In this document: positions 1 through 10,359 of the stretch, piece after piece
How positions within the stretch are numbered: the stretch's first letter is position 1
Layout of the letters: every line of letters starts with the position of its first letter
Source: Bradyrhizobium semiaridum
GTDB taxonomy: Bacteria > Pseudomonadota > Alphaproteobacteria > Rhizobiales > Xanthobacteraceae
Reading direction: 5' to 3'
Assembly (NCBI RefSeq): GCF_020329505.1
Contig: NZ_JAGKJJ010000014.1
Coordinates: 1-64,000, forward strand
Length of the DNA stretch: 64,000 bases
Notes under the pieces: model-generated
Databases searched by the model: none
What the model saw: only the letters and a program-made list of their open reading frames with translations
What the model was told of the DNA's origin: nothing
Translations under genes and position numbers: made by a program

Positions 1-1
1 C

Positions 2-193
2 GCGATCTCAAGTGCGGGCGGGATCAGCTTCGACGAACTCGACGATCACTTCATGCTGCGCAAGCTGCCCGGCACTTTTGCCGCCGGCGAGATGCTCGAC
101 TGGGAAGCGCCGACCGGCGGCTATCTGTTGCAGGCGTCGTTCGCGACCGGCGCTGCGGCCGGGAAGGGCGCATTGAAGTGGTTGAACCTGTAG
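2..193 (+). CDS. C-terminal end of a BaiN/HI0933-like NAD(P)/FAD-dependent flavoprotein (partial)
   Basis: The window opens inside a reading frame that ends at TAG 191-193. The last 63 residues contain GGISFDELDDHFMLRKLPG and then FAAGEMLDWEAPTGGYLLQ, followed by a GAAAGKGAL helix. This is the C-terminal FAD-binding signature of the BaiN/YhiN (HI0933-like) flavoproteins, where the segment near AGEMLDW.AP.GGYLLQ contacts the flavin. These are cytosolic redox enzymes of mostly unknown substrate. The N-terminal Rossmann part lies outside the window. The stop codon lies within a small palindromic repeat. The family call is fairly safe; the exact substrate is unknown. Confidence 0.8.
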   Translation, partial: AISSAGGISFDELDDHFMLRKLPGTFAAGEMLDWEAPTGGYLLQASFATGAAAGKGALKWLNL

Positions 194-224
194 GATGGGC
201 AGAGCGAAGCGAAACCCATCCTAC
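190..224. repeat. Short palindromic intergenic repeat (GTAGGATGGG type)
   Basis: The sequence starts GTAGGATGGG and ends CCCATCCTAC, with a GC-rich centre containing AGCGAAGCG, so it can fold into a 10-bp hairpin. It overlaps the TAG stop of the upstream flavoprotein gene and ends 10 bp before the convergent MFS gene. It could act as a bidirectional transcription terminator. I associate this repeat type with Bradyrhizobium/Rhodopseudomonas genomes. Confidence 0.7.
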
Positions 225-234
225 GCGGTGCCAC

Positions 235-1452
235 TCACTCCGATCCCGTCTTCGTCGCGAGGTCGGTGATGAAGCCGAGCACACCGAACGCGGCGGCGAC
301 CGCACAGACCGCGGTCCAGCCACCAAAACTCCAGGCCGTGGACGCCGCCGCTCCTCCGACCGCGCCGCCGATGAAGAACAGCGCCACGAACAGGCCGTTG
401 ATCCGGCCGCGCGCCTCCGGCCGCAACAGGTTGACGGCGCGGCGGCCGAGCGTCTGGTCGGTGGTGATGGCGAAATCGAGCAGCACGGCACCGATGCCAA
501 GCAGCGAGAGAGCCGCGATCCGCGACTCGATCATGCCGGCCCAGGCGCACAGCGCGACTGCGGCGGCGATCAGAAGGTGCGAGACGATCAGGAGCGGCCG
601 CGCAAGTCCGCGATCACCCCAGCGGCCGGCGATCGGAGTCGCTGCGGCCCCTGCGACGCCGATCAGCGCGAAAAGTGCGATCCCCCTCGCATCGAGCTTG
701 AACGGCGCGTCCGGCAGGCGCAGCGCCACGGCGGCCCAGAATGCGGTGAAGGACGCCATCACCAGCGCGGCGGTCCAGGACCGGACGCGCAGCACCGGCT
801 CCTCGCGCAGCAGCTTGGGAAACGAGCGCAGCAACGCGCCGTAGCTGGCCTTCGCCGCGGGCTGCAGCGTCGGCAGGTAGCGCGCCAGCGCACCGGTGAG
901 CACGATCATCAGGATGGCCGAGGTGATGTAGTAGCCGCGCCAGTTCCAGCTGTCCGCGATCAGGCTTGCCATCGGCCGCGACAGCAGGATGCCGATCATC
1001 AGGCCGCTCATGACGTCGCCGATCGCTTGTCCGCGCCGCTCCGGCGGGACCATCGCGGCCACCAGCGGCACCACCATCTGGATCGCGGCGCAGGAGGCGC
1101 CGAGCATGAAGGTGGCGGCCAGCAGGATCAGGGGCGTCGGCGCCAGCGCGGTGCCGATCGCGGCCGCGATGGCGCAGGCCAGCGTGCGCAGGATCAGGCG
1201 CTTGTTCTCGACGAGGTCGACCAGCGGCACCAGCAGCAAGAGCCCGAGCGCGTAGCCGAGCAGGGTGAGCGTCGAGATCAGGCCGGCCTGCAACTCGGTC
1301 ATGCCGAGCGAGCGGCCCATCAGGCCGACGAGGATCTGCGGGGCAAACAGGTTGGTGACGACGGTGCCGGTCGTGATGGCGCCGATCCAGATCAGGGGAC
1401 GCACGGAGACTGGACGCGCCGGGGAGAGTTTGGTGGCTTCGGAAATCGTCAT
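235..1452 (-). CDS. MFS transporter, probable drug/metabolite exporter
   Basis: This 405-residue membrane protein has the hydrophobic pattern of a 12-helix major facilitator. The first half carries GLISTLTLLGYALGLLLLVP followed by the loop LVDLVENKRLIL, in the place of motif A. The start chosen is MTISEATKLSP at 1452; the open frame continues upstream to 1557, but that would overlap the divergent LysR gene. It probably exports a small molecule by proton antiport across the inner membrane. The neighbouring divergent LysR gene (1546) is the likely regulator. A related transporter is at 20664, also next to its own regulator. Confidence 0.85.
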   Translation of the reverse strand: MTISEATKLSPARPVSVRPLIWIGAITTGTVVTNLFAPQILVGLMGRSLGMTELQAGLISTLTLLGYALGLLLLVPLVDLVENKRLILRTLACAIAAAIGTALAPTPLILLAATFMLGASCAAIQMVVPLVAAMVPPERRGQAIGDVMSGLMIGILLSRPMASLIADSWNWRGYYITSAILMIVLTGALARYLPTLQPAAKASYGALLRSFPKLLREEPVLRVRSWTAALVMASFTAFWAAVALRLPDAPFKLDARGIALFALIGVAGAAATPIAGRWGDRGLARPLLIVSHLLIAAAVALCAWAGMIESRIAALSLLGIGAVLLDFAITTDQTLGRRAVNLLRPEARGRINGLFVALFFIGGAVGGAAASTAWSFGGWTAVCAVAAAFGVLGFITDLATKTGSE

Positions 1453-1545
1453 GGGACCTCGCGAGGGAGTGGCGAGGCCCCCTTTAGGGGATAGGCCTAA
1501 TATGCTACAATTCAAATAAGATGATGAAGAATATGCGAGATTGTT

Positions 1546-2448
1546 ATGAATACGCATGACCTCGTGGCGTTCGTCGCCGTGGTGGAGACCGGATCGATCG
1601 TCGCGGCCTCGGCGCGGCTGAACCTGACCCAGCCCGGCGTGACGCGGCGGATCCAGAATCTCGAGGAGATGCTCGGCGCGCAGCTCTTGGACAGGCTGTC
1701 GAAGCCGTTGAAACCGACAGCGGCGGGCATCGAGGCCTATGAGCAGGGCCGCCGGCTGCTGCGCATGCTTGACGATCTCAAGTCAGGCGTCGCCAACGAC
1801 GGCGTGGTGCGCGGCGAATTCCGGCTCGGCCTGACGCCGTTTTTGTCGGAAGCGGGACTGACCGGCCCGCTCGATGCCGTGCGCGGCGAATTTCCCGCGC
1901 TCGCGGTGCGCGTCGTCTCGGGTTGGTCGCCCAACCACATGGAGCGGGTCAGCCGCAACGAGCTCGACGCCGCGGCGGTCTGCCTGCCTGACGGCACCGC
2001 GCCGCCGGACGATCTCGCAGCCTCCGATCTCGGCGCGCAGCCGGTGGTGTTCGTCGTTGCGCGCGACATGAAGACACCGAAATTCGTCGACCTCGAGTGG
2101 CTGTCGCGAACGGGATGGGTGATCAACCAGGATGGCTGCGGCTTCCGCCAGACCTTGAAGCGTCATTTCGATGCGGCGCACCTGCCGTTCAACATCGCGG
2201 TCGAGGCGCTCGACAGCGAGCTGCGGCTGTCGCTGGTGGCACGTGGGCTCGGCGTCGGCCTGGTCACGCCGGTGGCGCTGAAGCGAAGCCCGATCCGCAA
2301 CAGGCTCAAGACGGTGAAGATCGCGGATTTCAATCCCGCGGTGCGCGCCTGGATCGTGCACCGTCCGCCGGCCGGCCGCCTGGCGCGGCCGATCGAGGTG
2401 TTTCGCGCAGCGCTGGATCAGGAGCTGCAGGCGTTGATCCGGGGTTAG
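1546..2448 (+). CDS. LysR-family transcriptional regulator
   Basis: A 300-residue protein of normal LysR length. The N-terminal winged helix-turn-helix reads LVAFVAVVETGSIVAASARL then TQPGVTRRIQNLEEMLGAQL, and is followed by a two-lobed periplasmic-binding-like effector domain. It is divergent from the MFS gene that starts at 1452, with about 93 bp of AT-richer DNA between them. This arrangement suggests that it controls its own promoter and the transporter's. The inducer cannot be predicted. Confidence 0.9.
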   Translation: MNTHDLVAFVAVVETGSIVAASARLNLTQPGVTRRIQNLEEMLGAQLLDRLSKPLKPTAAGIEAYEQGRRLLRMLDDLKSGVANDGVVRGEFRLGLTPFLSEAGLTGPLDAVRGEFPALAVRVVSGWSPNHMERVSRNELDAAAVCLPDGTAPPDDLAASDLGAQPVVFVVARDMKTPKFVDLEWLSRTGWVINQDGCGFRQTLKRHFDAAHLPFNIAVEALDSELRLSLVARGLGVGLVTPVALKRSPIRNRLKTVKIADFNPAVRAWIVHRPPAGRLARPIEVFRAALDQELQALIRG

Positions 2449-2502
2449 TGGGTTCGCCGCCGCCCTTCTCAGGGAGAGCGTGATCCGAATAGTAGAGCGA
2501 GC

Positions 2503-2540
2503 GTCGTCCTGAGGTGCTCGCGAAGCGAGCCTCGAAAGAT
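2503..2540. repeat. Palindromic repeat (CCTGAGGTGCTCGC type)
   Basis: The core GAGGTGCTCGC-GAA-GCGAGCCTC folds into a hairpin with arms of about 9 bp. It sits in the 106-bp gap between the LysR gene and the convergent aldolase-like gene. It resembles the CCTGAGGTGC...GCCTCGAA interspersed repeats of Bradyrhizobium. It may terminate transcription from both sides. Confidence 0.55.
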
Positions 2541-2554
2541 GCGCAGGCGCGCAG

Positions 2555-3634
2555 CTACCGCAGCTTGCCGCGCGCCGTCACCGGCAGCGTGCCGATGATC
2601 TCGTCGCCGCGCACCATCACGACCTCGTCCATCATGTTGACGACGACGCAGACATGGTTGGGCACGATCCGCACGACGTCGCCGACATTCGGCCGGGTGT
2701 TGCTGCGGGAGAGATCGAGGAAGCCGTGCTCCTCGGCAAAGCGCGCGATCTTGGCTTCGGGATGTTCGAGGATCAGACCGTGGCCTTCAAGTCCGCCGGT
2801 ATCCGAGGTCAGCGTCTTCGACCCGGCATCGAGGATGCCGCGCTCCGGACCGGCACGGCTGACGACGGTGGAGTAGATGTGCAGCGCGCAGTCGTCCCAG
2901 GTGGCGACGCCGGCCGCGACCTGCATGCGGTCGTTGTAGATGTAGGTGCCGAAGCGATGCTCGGTGCCGCCCTTCAGCTTGCCGATATTCTTCAGATTCG
3001 GCGTGCCGCCGGTCGAGACGATGCTGGCATTGAGGCCATGCGCGCGCACGCCGGCCAGCGCCTCGTCGTAGAACTTTTGCGCGTCCGCCCAGCCGGTCTC
3101 GGTCGGGTACAGCATGAAGCCGGCAAATGTCAGTCCCTTCGAGCCCGCGATCTCGCGCGCCAGCGCGATCGCCTCGGCCGGCGTCTCGACGCCGGCGCGC
3201 TTGCGTCCCGTGTCGCATTCGACCACGACCGAGAGCGGGCGGCCGGACGCTGCGGCGGCCTTCGGCAGATCGCCGACCACGACGGAATTATCGGCCGCGA
3301 CGGTGACGTTGGTCTTGCCCTGCAGCGCGCCGAGCCGCGCCATCTTCTCGTCGCCGAGCAAATTGTAGGAGATCAGAATGTCGTCGATGCCGGCATCCGC
3401 CATGATCTCGGCCTCGCCGAGCTTCTGGCAGGTGATGCCCCTGGCGCCGGCCTTGACCTGCAACTGCGCCAGCGTCGGGTTCTTGTGGGTCTTGATATGC
3501 GGCCGGTTGGCGACACCGGCCGTATCGCAGGCCGCCTGGATCCGCGCGATGTTGCGCTCGACCCGGTCCATGTCGATCACGGCGCAGGGCGTGCCGTATT
3601 CCTTGGCGATCTTGGCGGCGAGGGGCGTGGTCAT
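2555..3634 (-). CDS. DSD1 / D-threonine aldolase-like PLP enzyme (alanine racemase N-domain fold)
   Basis: A 359-residue protein. The N-terminal TIM-barrel (alanine racemase-like) contains RPHIKTHKNPTLAQLQ, where the lysine of KTHK is the expected Schiff-base residue for pyridoxal phosphate. The C-terminal beta domain contains PNHVCVVVNM, matching the His/Cys zinc site of fungal-type D-serine dehydratases and D-threonine aldolases. It should cleave or dehydrate a D-3-hydroxyamino acid in the cytosol. The start MTTPLAAKIAKEYGTPC at 3634 fits family alignments better than the longer open frame to 3682, which would enter a repeat. Substrate choice (D-threonine, D-serine or a related compound) cannot be decided from sequence. 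Confidence 0.85.
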   Translation of the reverse strand: MTTPLAAKIAKEYGTPCAVIDMDRVERNIARIQAACDTAGVANRPHIKTHKNPTLAQLQVKAGARGITCQKLGEAEIMADAGIDDILISYNLLGDEKMARLGALQGKTNVTVAADNSVVVGDLPKAAAASGRPLSVVVECDTGRKRAGVETPAEAIALAREIAGSKGLTFAGFMLYPTETGWADAQKFYDEALAGVRAHGLNASIVSTGGTPNLKNIGKLKGGTEHRFGTYIYNDRMQVAAGVATWDDCALHIYSTVVSRAGPERGILDAGSKTLTSDTGGLEGHGLILEHPEAKIARFAEEHGFLDLSRSNTRPNVGDVVRIVPNHVCVVVNMMDEVVMVRGDEIIGTLPVTARGKLR

Positions 3635-3658
3635 CGGGGCGTCTCCAGTTTGTTTTCC

Positions 3659-3741
3659 GTCATTGCGAGCGCGGCGAAGCAATCCACCTGTCCGATATGC
3701 GGGTGCATGGATTGCTTGGTCGCTTCGCTCCTCGCAATGAC
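3659..3741. repeat. Long palindromic intergenic repeat (GTCATTGCGAG type)
   Basis: The left arm starts GTCATTGCGAGCG and contains GAAGCAATCCA. The right arm contains TGGATTGCTTGGTCGC and ends CCTCGCAATGAC, so the 83 bp fold into a long interrupted hairpin. It fills most of the gap between the aldolase-like gene and the upstream uup gene. I recognise this as a common interspersed repeat type of Bradyrhizobium-related genomes. Confidence 0.8.
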
Positions 3742-3752
3742 CGTGGAAATAG

Positions 3753-5570
<1,818 letters not shown>

Positions 5571-5575
5571 TGTAC

Positions 5576-6070
5576 TTAACCCTGGCTCGCGGCCTGCTCG
5601 GCGCGGCGGCGCTGGATGCGGCGGATGGTCTGGTCGAGCGCCGAGATGAAGGTCGAGCGGTCGCGCGGCGAGAACGACTTCGGTCCGCCGGTGACCTCGC
5701 CCGCCGAGCGCAAGTCAGTCATCAGGTTGCGCATGGCGAGCGTCATGCCGATCGACTGTTCCGTGAACGGCTTGCCGTTCGGCGCGATCACGTCGGCGCC
5801 GGCTTTCACGCAGCGGCTTGCCAGCGGAATATCGGCGGTGATCACGACGTCCCCCGCATGCGCGCGTTCCGCGATCCAGTCGTCGGCGGCGTCCATGCCG
5901 GAACCAGCGGCAATGCGCTCGATCAGCGGATCCTGCGGCACGCGGATGAAATTGCCCGCGACCACGCTAACCGGCACGCCGAGACGGATCGCGACGCGAT
6001 AGATCTCGTCCTTCACCGGGCAGGCGTCAGCATCGACATAGATGCGTATGGGGGCTGTGCTTTCAGTCAT
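5576..6070 (-). CDS. YaiI/YqxD (UPF0178, DUF188) family protein
   Basis: A 164-residue protein opening with [20 protein letters not shown], the DADACPVK hallmark of the UPF0178 family, followed by [16 protein letters not shown] and a conserved F..RDRSTF segment. The acidic residues and fold suggest a PIN-like nuclease, but the cellular role is not established. It lies directly upstream of uup in the same direction, so it is probably the first gene of that operon. Its 5' end faces the divergent hotdog-protein gene, with about 130 bp between the likely starts. Confidence 0.92.
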   Translation of the reverse strand: MTESTAPIRIYVDADACPVKDEIYRVAIRLGVPVSVVAGNFIRVPQDPLIERIAAGSGMDAADDWIAERAHAGDVVITADIPLASRCVKAGADVIAPNGKPFTEQSIGMTLAMRNLMTDLRSAGEVTGGPKSFSPRDRSTFISALDQTIRRIQRRRAEQAASQG

Positions 6071-6202
6071 CGATTCAACGGTTGGCAGGCGCGCCCCGTG
6101 TACTCCATCGTGGGAAAAATTGCGAGCAAAACGAGAGGCTTGCCACGCTGTTCGGTTCGGCTACGATTGCCAGAGAAAACCGCCAAAATAAGGGAAAACC
6201 GG

Positions 6203-6996
6203 ATGGACTCGCAGACCTACCGCGTCCGGCGTACAACACCTCAAAGCTGTCCGAGAACAAGATCCACGACGACACGGTGGCACGAAAGTTCGGCTTTTCC
6301 GGCGGCCTCGTGCCCGGCGTCGATGTGATGGCCTACATGATGCATCTGCCGGTCGAGAAATGGGGCCGCGATTTCCTCGAACGCGGGCTGATCGAGGCGC
6401 GGTTCGTCAAGCCGGTCTATGACGGCGAGACCGTCGAGGTGACGGGACGCGAGACCGGCAACGGGCTGACCATCGAGCTGCACAGCCGTGGCGAGCTCTG
6501 CGCCACCGGCACGGCGTCGCTGCCGGCGTCGGCGCCGACATTCGCGATCGCTGATTATCAGCAGGTCGCGCCGGTTGCCGAGCGCAAGCCGGTCAGCCCG
6601 TCATCCTACGAGCAGGGCAAGTGGCTCGGCACCATCCCGCGCGACTGGTCCGGCGATGCCGCGAAGGAGTATCTCGCCGATATCAGGGAGACCGATCCGA
6701 TCTATCTGCGCGAGGGTCTTGGCCATCCCGGCCTGCTGCCGCGGGTGATGAACAAGGTGCTGGTCGACAACGCGATCCTCGGGCCGTGGATCCATGTCGG
6801 CACGCGGATGCAGCTGCTGTCGGCGGGCAAGATCGGCGACGAGCTGACCGCACGGGCAAAAGTCACCGCCAATTACGACAAGAAGGGCCACCGCTTCGTC
6901 GAGCTCGACGCGCTGGTCCTCGCCAACGGCACCACGCCGCTGGCGCATTGCTGGCACATCGCGATCGTCCAGCCGCGCGAACAGGTGGCGGCGTAG
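6203..6996 (+). CDS. Hotdog-fold (MaoC-like) protein with a probable 1-base frameshift near its start
   Basis: The body (frame of 6996) reads PAYNTSKLSENKIHDDTVARKFGFSGGLVPGVDVMAYM, then two hydrophobic beta-rich halves, like a double-hotdog thioesterase/dehydratase of about 260 residues. That frame has no ATG before this point; its only long extension begins with TTG at 6082, next to the divergent gene. A good start exists in another frame: ATG 6203, preceded by AGGGA, encoding MDSQTYRV. Adding one C in GTCCGG (about 6224-6229) would join MDSQTYRV to PAYNTSKL. A natural deletion or sequencing error is inferred. The stop abuts the ATG of the next gene, suggesting an operon. Confidence 0.7.
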
Positions 6997-7605
6997 ATGT
7001 CAGTCACCATCGACTATTATCTGTCGCTCAACTCGCCCTGGACCTATCTCGGCAGCGCGCCGTTTGCCGACATTGCGCGCCGCTATGGCGCTACCGTCAA
7101 TGTCAAGCCCAGCAAGTTCGGTCCGATCTTCGAGCAGACCGGCGGCCTGCCGCTGCCGAAGCGCTCGCCGCAGCGGCAGGCCTACCGCCTGACGGAACTC
7201 CGGCGCTGGCGCGAGGTGAGAGGCGTCCCGCTCAACGTCGAACCCAGGCATTTTCCAAGCGATGATCTCGCCGCCGTGCGCCTCGTCATTGCTGCGAGGC
7301 TACAGGGCAAGGATGCGCACCGCCTGTCGCTGGAGTTCGGCCGTGCGATCTGGGAACGCGAGGAATCGCTTGCCGATGCCGACGTCATGTCGGCGGCCGC
7401 GCAGCGCGCCGGATTGGATGCGGCGGCGCTGCGCGCGGGCGGCCCACCGGATGCCGAGCTCGACCAGCTCTACGAGCAGTACACGCAGGATGCGCTGAAA
7501 GCCGGCGTGTTCGGTGCCCCGAGCTACGTGCTGCCGTCGGGCGAGATCTTTTGGGGCCAGGATCGGCTCGAGCTGCTGGAGCGCGCGCTGAAGCTGCTGG
7601 CGTGA
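6997..7605 (+). CDS. DsbA-family / 2-hydroxychromene-2-carboxylate isomerase-like protein
   Basis: A 202-residue protein beginning VTIDYYLSLNSPWTYLGSAPF, the N-terminal pattern of kappa-class GST and HCCA isomerases, where the SPWTYLG segment binds glutathione. Near the C-terminus GVFGAPSYVLPSGEIFWGQDRLELLE is the conserved cis-Pro loop (GAPSYV) and terminal helix. These enzymes catalyse glutathione-dependent isomerisation in aromatic degradation, or related thiol chemistry. Its ATG follows the stop of the hotdog-protein gene without a gap. Together they suggest a small aromatic/acyl catabolic operon; substrates are not known. Confidence 0.88.
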   Translation: MSVTIDYYLSLNSPWTYLGSAPFADIARRYGATVNVKPSKFGPIFEQTGGLPLPKRSPQRQAYRLTELRRWREVRGVPLNVEPRHFPSDDLAAVRLVIAARLQGKDAHRLSLEFGRAIWEREESLADADVMSAAAQRAGLDAAALRAGGPPDAELDQLYEQYTQDALKAGVFGAPSYVLPSGEIFWGQDRLELLERALKLLA

Positions 7606-7629
7606 CTGGATGCGGGCTCGGTCGCGCTG

Positions 7630-7775
7630 CCCTTCACCTCGCCCCGCTTGCGGGGAGAGGTCGGATCGCATCGGAGATGCGATCCGGGTGAGGGGGTACA
7701 GGTCTCAACTTCCGGCGTGCTCGCGGAGAGATGCCCCTCACCCCATCCCTCTCCCCGCAAGAGCGGGGAGAGGGA
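7630..7775. repeat. Long palindromic repeat (CCTCTCCCCGC type), copy 1
   Basis: The left part contains CCGCTTGCGGGGAGAGG, followed by a small hairpin GGATCGCATC-GGA-GATGCGATCC. The right part carries CCTCTCCCCGCAAGAGCGG. The whole 146 bp can form a branched hairpin. It fills the gap between two convergent genes. A related copy lies at 11414-11557. Confidence 0.8.
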
Positions 7776-7785
7776 GTGGAGAGAC

Positions 7786-10158
7786 CTACGCCGCGGTCTG
7801 CTTCGCGTCCTGGATCGCGCGCCAGACGCGTTCCGGCGTCAGCGGCATGTTGATGTGCTTGATGCCGTAGTCCGACAGCGCATCGATCACCGCGTTGACG
7901 ATGCAGACCAGGCTGCCGGCGCAGCCGGCCTCGCCGCAGCCTTTCGTCCCCAGCGGGTTCGACTTCGCCGGCGAGGGGTGGTCGCCGATCTGCATCGAGG
8001 GCACGTCGCCGGCGCGCGGCAGCGCGTAGTCCATGAACGAGCCGGTGATCGGCTGGCCCGAGCCGTCGTAGCTGACTTCCTCCATCAGCGCCTGGCCGAT
8101 GCCCTGCGCGACACCGCCATGCAATTGGCCGGCGACGATCATCGGATTGACCACGGTGCCGAAGTCGTTGACTGCCGCATAGCGCACGATCCTGGTAACG
8201 CCGGTGTCGGGATCGATCTCGACCTCGGCGACGTGGCAGCCGTTCGGAAACGTCGACGCGGTCTCCTTGGTGGCGTGGTCGACGTCGAGCGTCTCCGGGG
8301 TGCCCGCGGGCATCTTGCTTTCGCGCATCCGCTCGGCGAGCTCCATGATGCCGATCGAACGGTCGGTGCCGGCGATGGTAAAACGGCCGCCGCCGAACTC
8401 GATGTCGGCCTCGGAGGCTTCCAGCAGATGCGCCGCGGCCTTCTTGCCCTTCTCGACGACCAGCGCGGCGGCCTCGACGATCGCCTGGCCGGTGGCGGTG
8501 ATCGAGCGCGAGCCGCCCGTGCCGTTGCCGAAACGGACGAGGTCGCTGTCGCCCTGTTCGAGCGTGATTTTCTCGAAGGGCACGCCGAGTTCGTCGGACA
8601 GCACCTGCGCGAACGGCGTGGCGTGGCCCTGGCCGTAGTCCAGCGTGCCGGTGGTGAGCTTCACCGAACCGTCGGGCTCGAAGGTGATCTTGCCGAGTTC
8701 GCCGCTCGGCGGCGCGGTGACCTCGAGATAGGAGCCGACGGCGATTCCGCGCAGCTTGCCGTTCTTCCTGCTCTCCTTCTTGCGCTTCGCAAAATTCTCG
8801 TAGTCGGAGATCTCCAGCGCCTTCTGGAAGACGCCCGCGAAATCGCCGCTGTCATAGGTGACGCCGCTCGCCGCCGGGAAGGGCAGTTGCGACGGCTTGA
8901 TGAAGTTGCGCTTGCGCAGGGTGAGACGGTCGATGCCCATCTCGTCGGCGGCGGTGTCGATCAGCCGCTCCATGTAATAATTGGCCTCGGGCCGGCCGGC
9001 ACCACGATAGGCGCCCATCAGCGTGGTGTTGGTGACAACGGTCTTGATGTCGACCCCGAGCAGCGGCGTGCGGTAGACGCTGGCGAGGTTCTTGCCGGTG
9101 TTGAGCGACAGCGGACCCGGCGCGACGCCGGTGATGTAGGCGCCGAGATTGCCGTAGCCGGAGAGCCGCACCGCCAGGAACTTGCCGTCGGCATCGAGCG
9201 CCAGTTCGGCATGGATCAACTGCGCGCGGCCGTGGCTGTCGGAGAGGAAGCTGGTCGAGCGCTCGTCCAGCCATTTCACGGGCCGGCCCAGTACTTTTGC
9301 GGCATGCGCGATGCAGGTGTATTCGGGGTAGTTGAGGTTCTTCATGCCGAAGGAGCCGCCGACATTGGCGGTGAGGATGCGTACTTTCTCCGCCGGCACG
9401 TTGAGCAGGCGCGCCAGGATCGCCTTGTTGCCGGAGACGCCTTGGGTCGGCACTTGCAGGGTATAGCGCTCGGCTTTCTTGTCGTAAGCAGCGAGCGCGA
9501 CGCGCGGCTCCATCGAGACCACGGCGACGCGGGTGTTGACGATGTCGAGCTTCGTGACATGAGCGGCGCTGGCGAACGCGGCCTCGATCTTCTCGGCACC
9601 GCCATAGTGGTAGTCGAGCGCGACATTGTTCGGGATGTTGTCATAGAGCTGCGGCGCGCCGGGCTTTGCCGCTTCCGCAGCGTCGGTCACCGCCGGCAGC
9701 GGCTCGATGTCGACCTCGACGGCCTCGGCCGCATCGCGTGCCTGCGCCGCAGTCTCGGCGACGACGAAGGCGATGGGATCGCCGACGAAACGCACCTTGT
9801 CGGTCGGCAGCACCGGGCGGTTGGTCTGCAGCAGCGGCGAGCCGTCACGGCTCTTCAGCGGCATGCCGCAGGTCAGCGGCTTGTAGCCGGCGGCGGCGAG
9901 GTCTTGCCCGGTCCATACTCCGAGCACGCCGGGCATCGCCCTGGCGGCTGTGGTGTCGATCCCCTTGATGATGCCGTGGGCGTGGGAGGAACGGACCATC
10001 CAGCAATAGGCCTGGCCGGGCAGAGAGAAATCATCGGTGTATTTGCCCTTGCCGCGCACCAGGGTGTCGTCCTCCTTGCGGCGGACCGGCTGTCCGACAC
10101 CGTATTTTTGCAATGCGATAGAATTTTCAAGCGAGCGGCGCGAGGTGTGTTCTTGCAT
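7786..10158 (-). CDS. Molybdopterin-binding large subunit, xanthine dehydrogenase / CoxL family
   Basis: A 790-residue protein. The N-terminal aldehyde-oxidase/xanthine-dehydrogenase a/b hammerhead domain reads GVGQPVRRKEDDTLVRGKGKYTDD. The Mo-cofactor domains contain VPTQGVSGNKAILARLL, NVGGSFGMKN, GAYRGAGRPEANYYME and, near the end, KGCGEAGCAGS, where the Glu is the expected catalytic base. AYRGAGRPE resembles form-II-like or aldehyde/isoquinoline-type enzymes rather than the AYRCSFR loop of true CO dehydrogenase. It oxidises an unknown substrate. The medium (FAD) and small (2Fe-2S) subunits normally found beside it are absent here. Start MQEHTSRRSL at 10158; an in-frame extension to 10209 is possible. 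Confidence 0.9.
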   Translation of the reverse strand: MQEHTSRRSLENSIALQKYGVGQPVRRKEDDTLVRGKGKYTDDFSLPGQAYCWMVRSSHAHGIIKGIDTTAARAMPGVLGVWTGQDLAAAGYKPLTCGMPLKSRDGSPLLQTNRPVLPTDKVRFVGDPIAFVVAETAAQARDAAEAVEVDIEPLPAVTDAAEAAKPGAPQLYDNIPNNVALDYHYGGAEKIEAAFASAAHVTKLDIVNTRVAVVSMEPRVALAAYDKKAERYTLQVPTQGVSGNKAILARLLNVPAEKVRILTANVGGSFGMKNLNYPEYTCIAHAAKVLGRPVKWLDERSTSFLSDSHGRAQLIHAELALDADGKFLAVRLSGYGNLGAYITGVAPGPLSLNTGKNLASVYRTPLLGVDIKTVVTNTTLMGAYRGAGRPEANYYMERLIDTAADEMGIDRLTLRKRNFIKPSQLPFPAASGVTYDSGDFAGVFQKALEISDYENFAKRKKESRKNGKLRGIAVGSYLEVTAPPSGELGKITFEPDGSVKLTTGTLDYGQGHATPFAQVLSDELGVPFEKITLEQGDSDLVRFGNGTGGSRSITATGQAIVEAAALVVEKGKKAAAHLLEASEADIEFGGGRFTIAGTDRSIGIMELAERMRESKMPAGTPETLDVDHATKETASTFPNGCHVAEVEIDPDTGVTRIVRYAAVNDFGTVVNPMIVAGQLHGGVAQGIGQALMEEVSYDGSGQPITGSFMDYALPRAGDVPSMQIGDHPSPAKSNPLGTKGCGEAGCAGSLVCIVNAVIDALSDYGIKHINMPLTPERVWRAIQDAKQTAA

Positions 10159-10359
10159 CGGAAATGACCTGAAATGCCCGGATTTGCACGGGTTTGGCTG
10201 GCGATTCACGAGATAACGCGCGCCGCCCTTAACGACAACGCCCGATTGGACATGGACCCAATGTGAACGGATGTTGCGCAGGCCTTTGGCGCTGCTAAAG
10301 TTTCCGTGAACGACAATTCCTTCGGCGGGCCGGCCTCGGCCACGCGGAAAGACAGTTTG

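Noticed and set aside
6082..6202. TTG at 6082 as the start of the hotdog-fold gene
   Set aside because: It leaves only 11 bp to the divergent start codon, has no ribosome-binding site, and gives an N-terminus without conserved pattern; a frameshift with ATG 6203 explains the data better.
7648..10167. An 839-codon open frame on the plus strand over the molybdenum hydroxylase gene
   Set aside because: It is a shadow frame of a high-GC gene, with no recognisable domain; the minus strand has all cofactor motifs.
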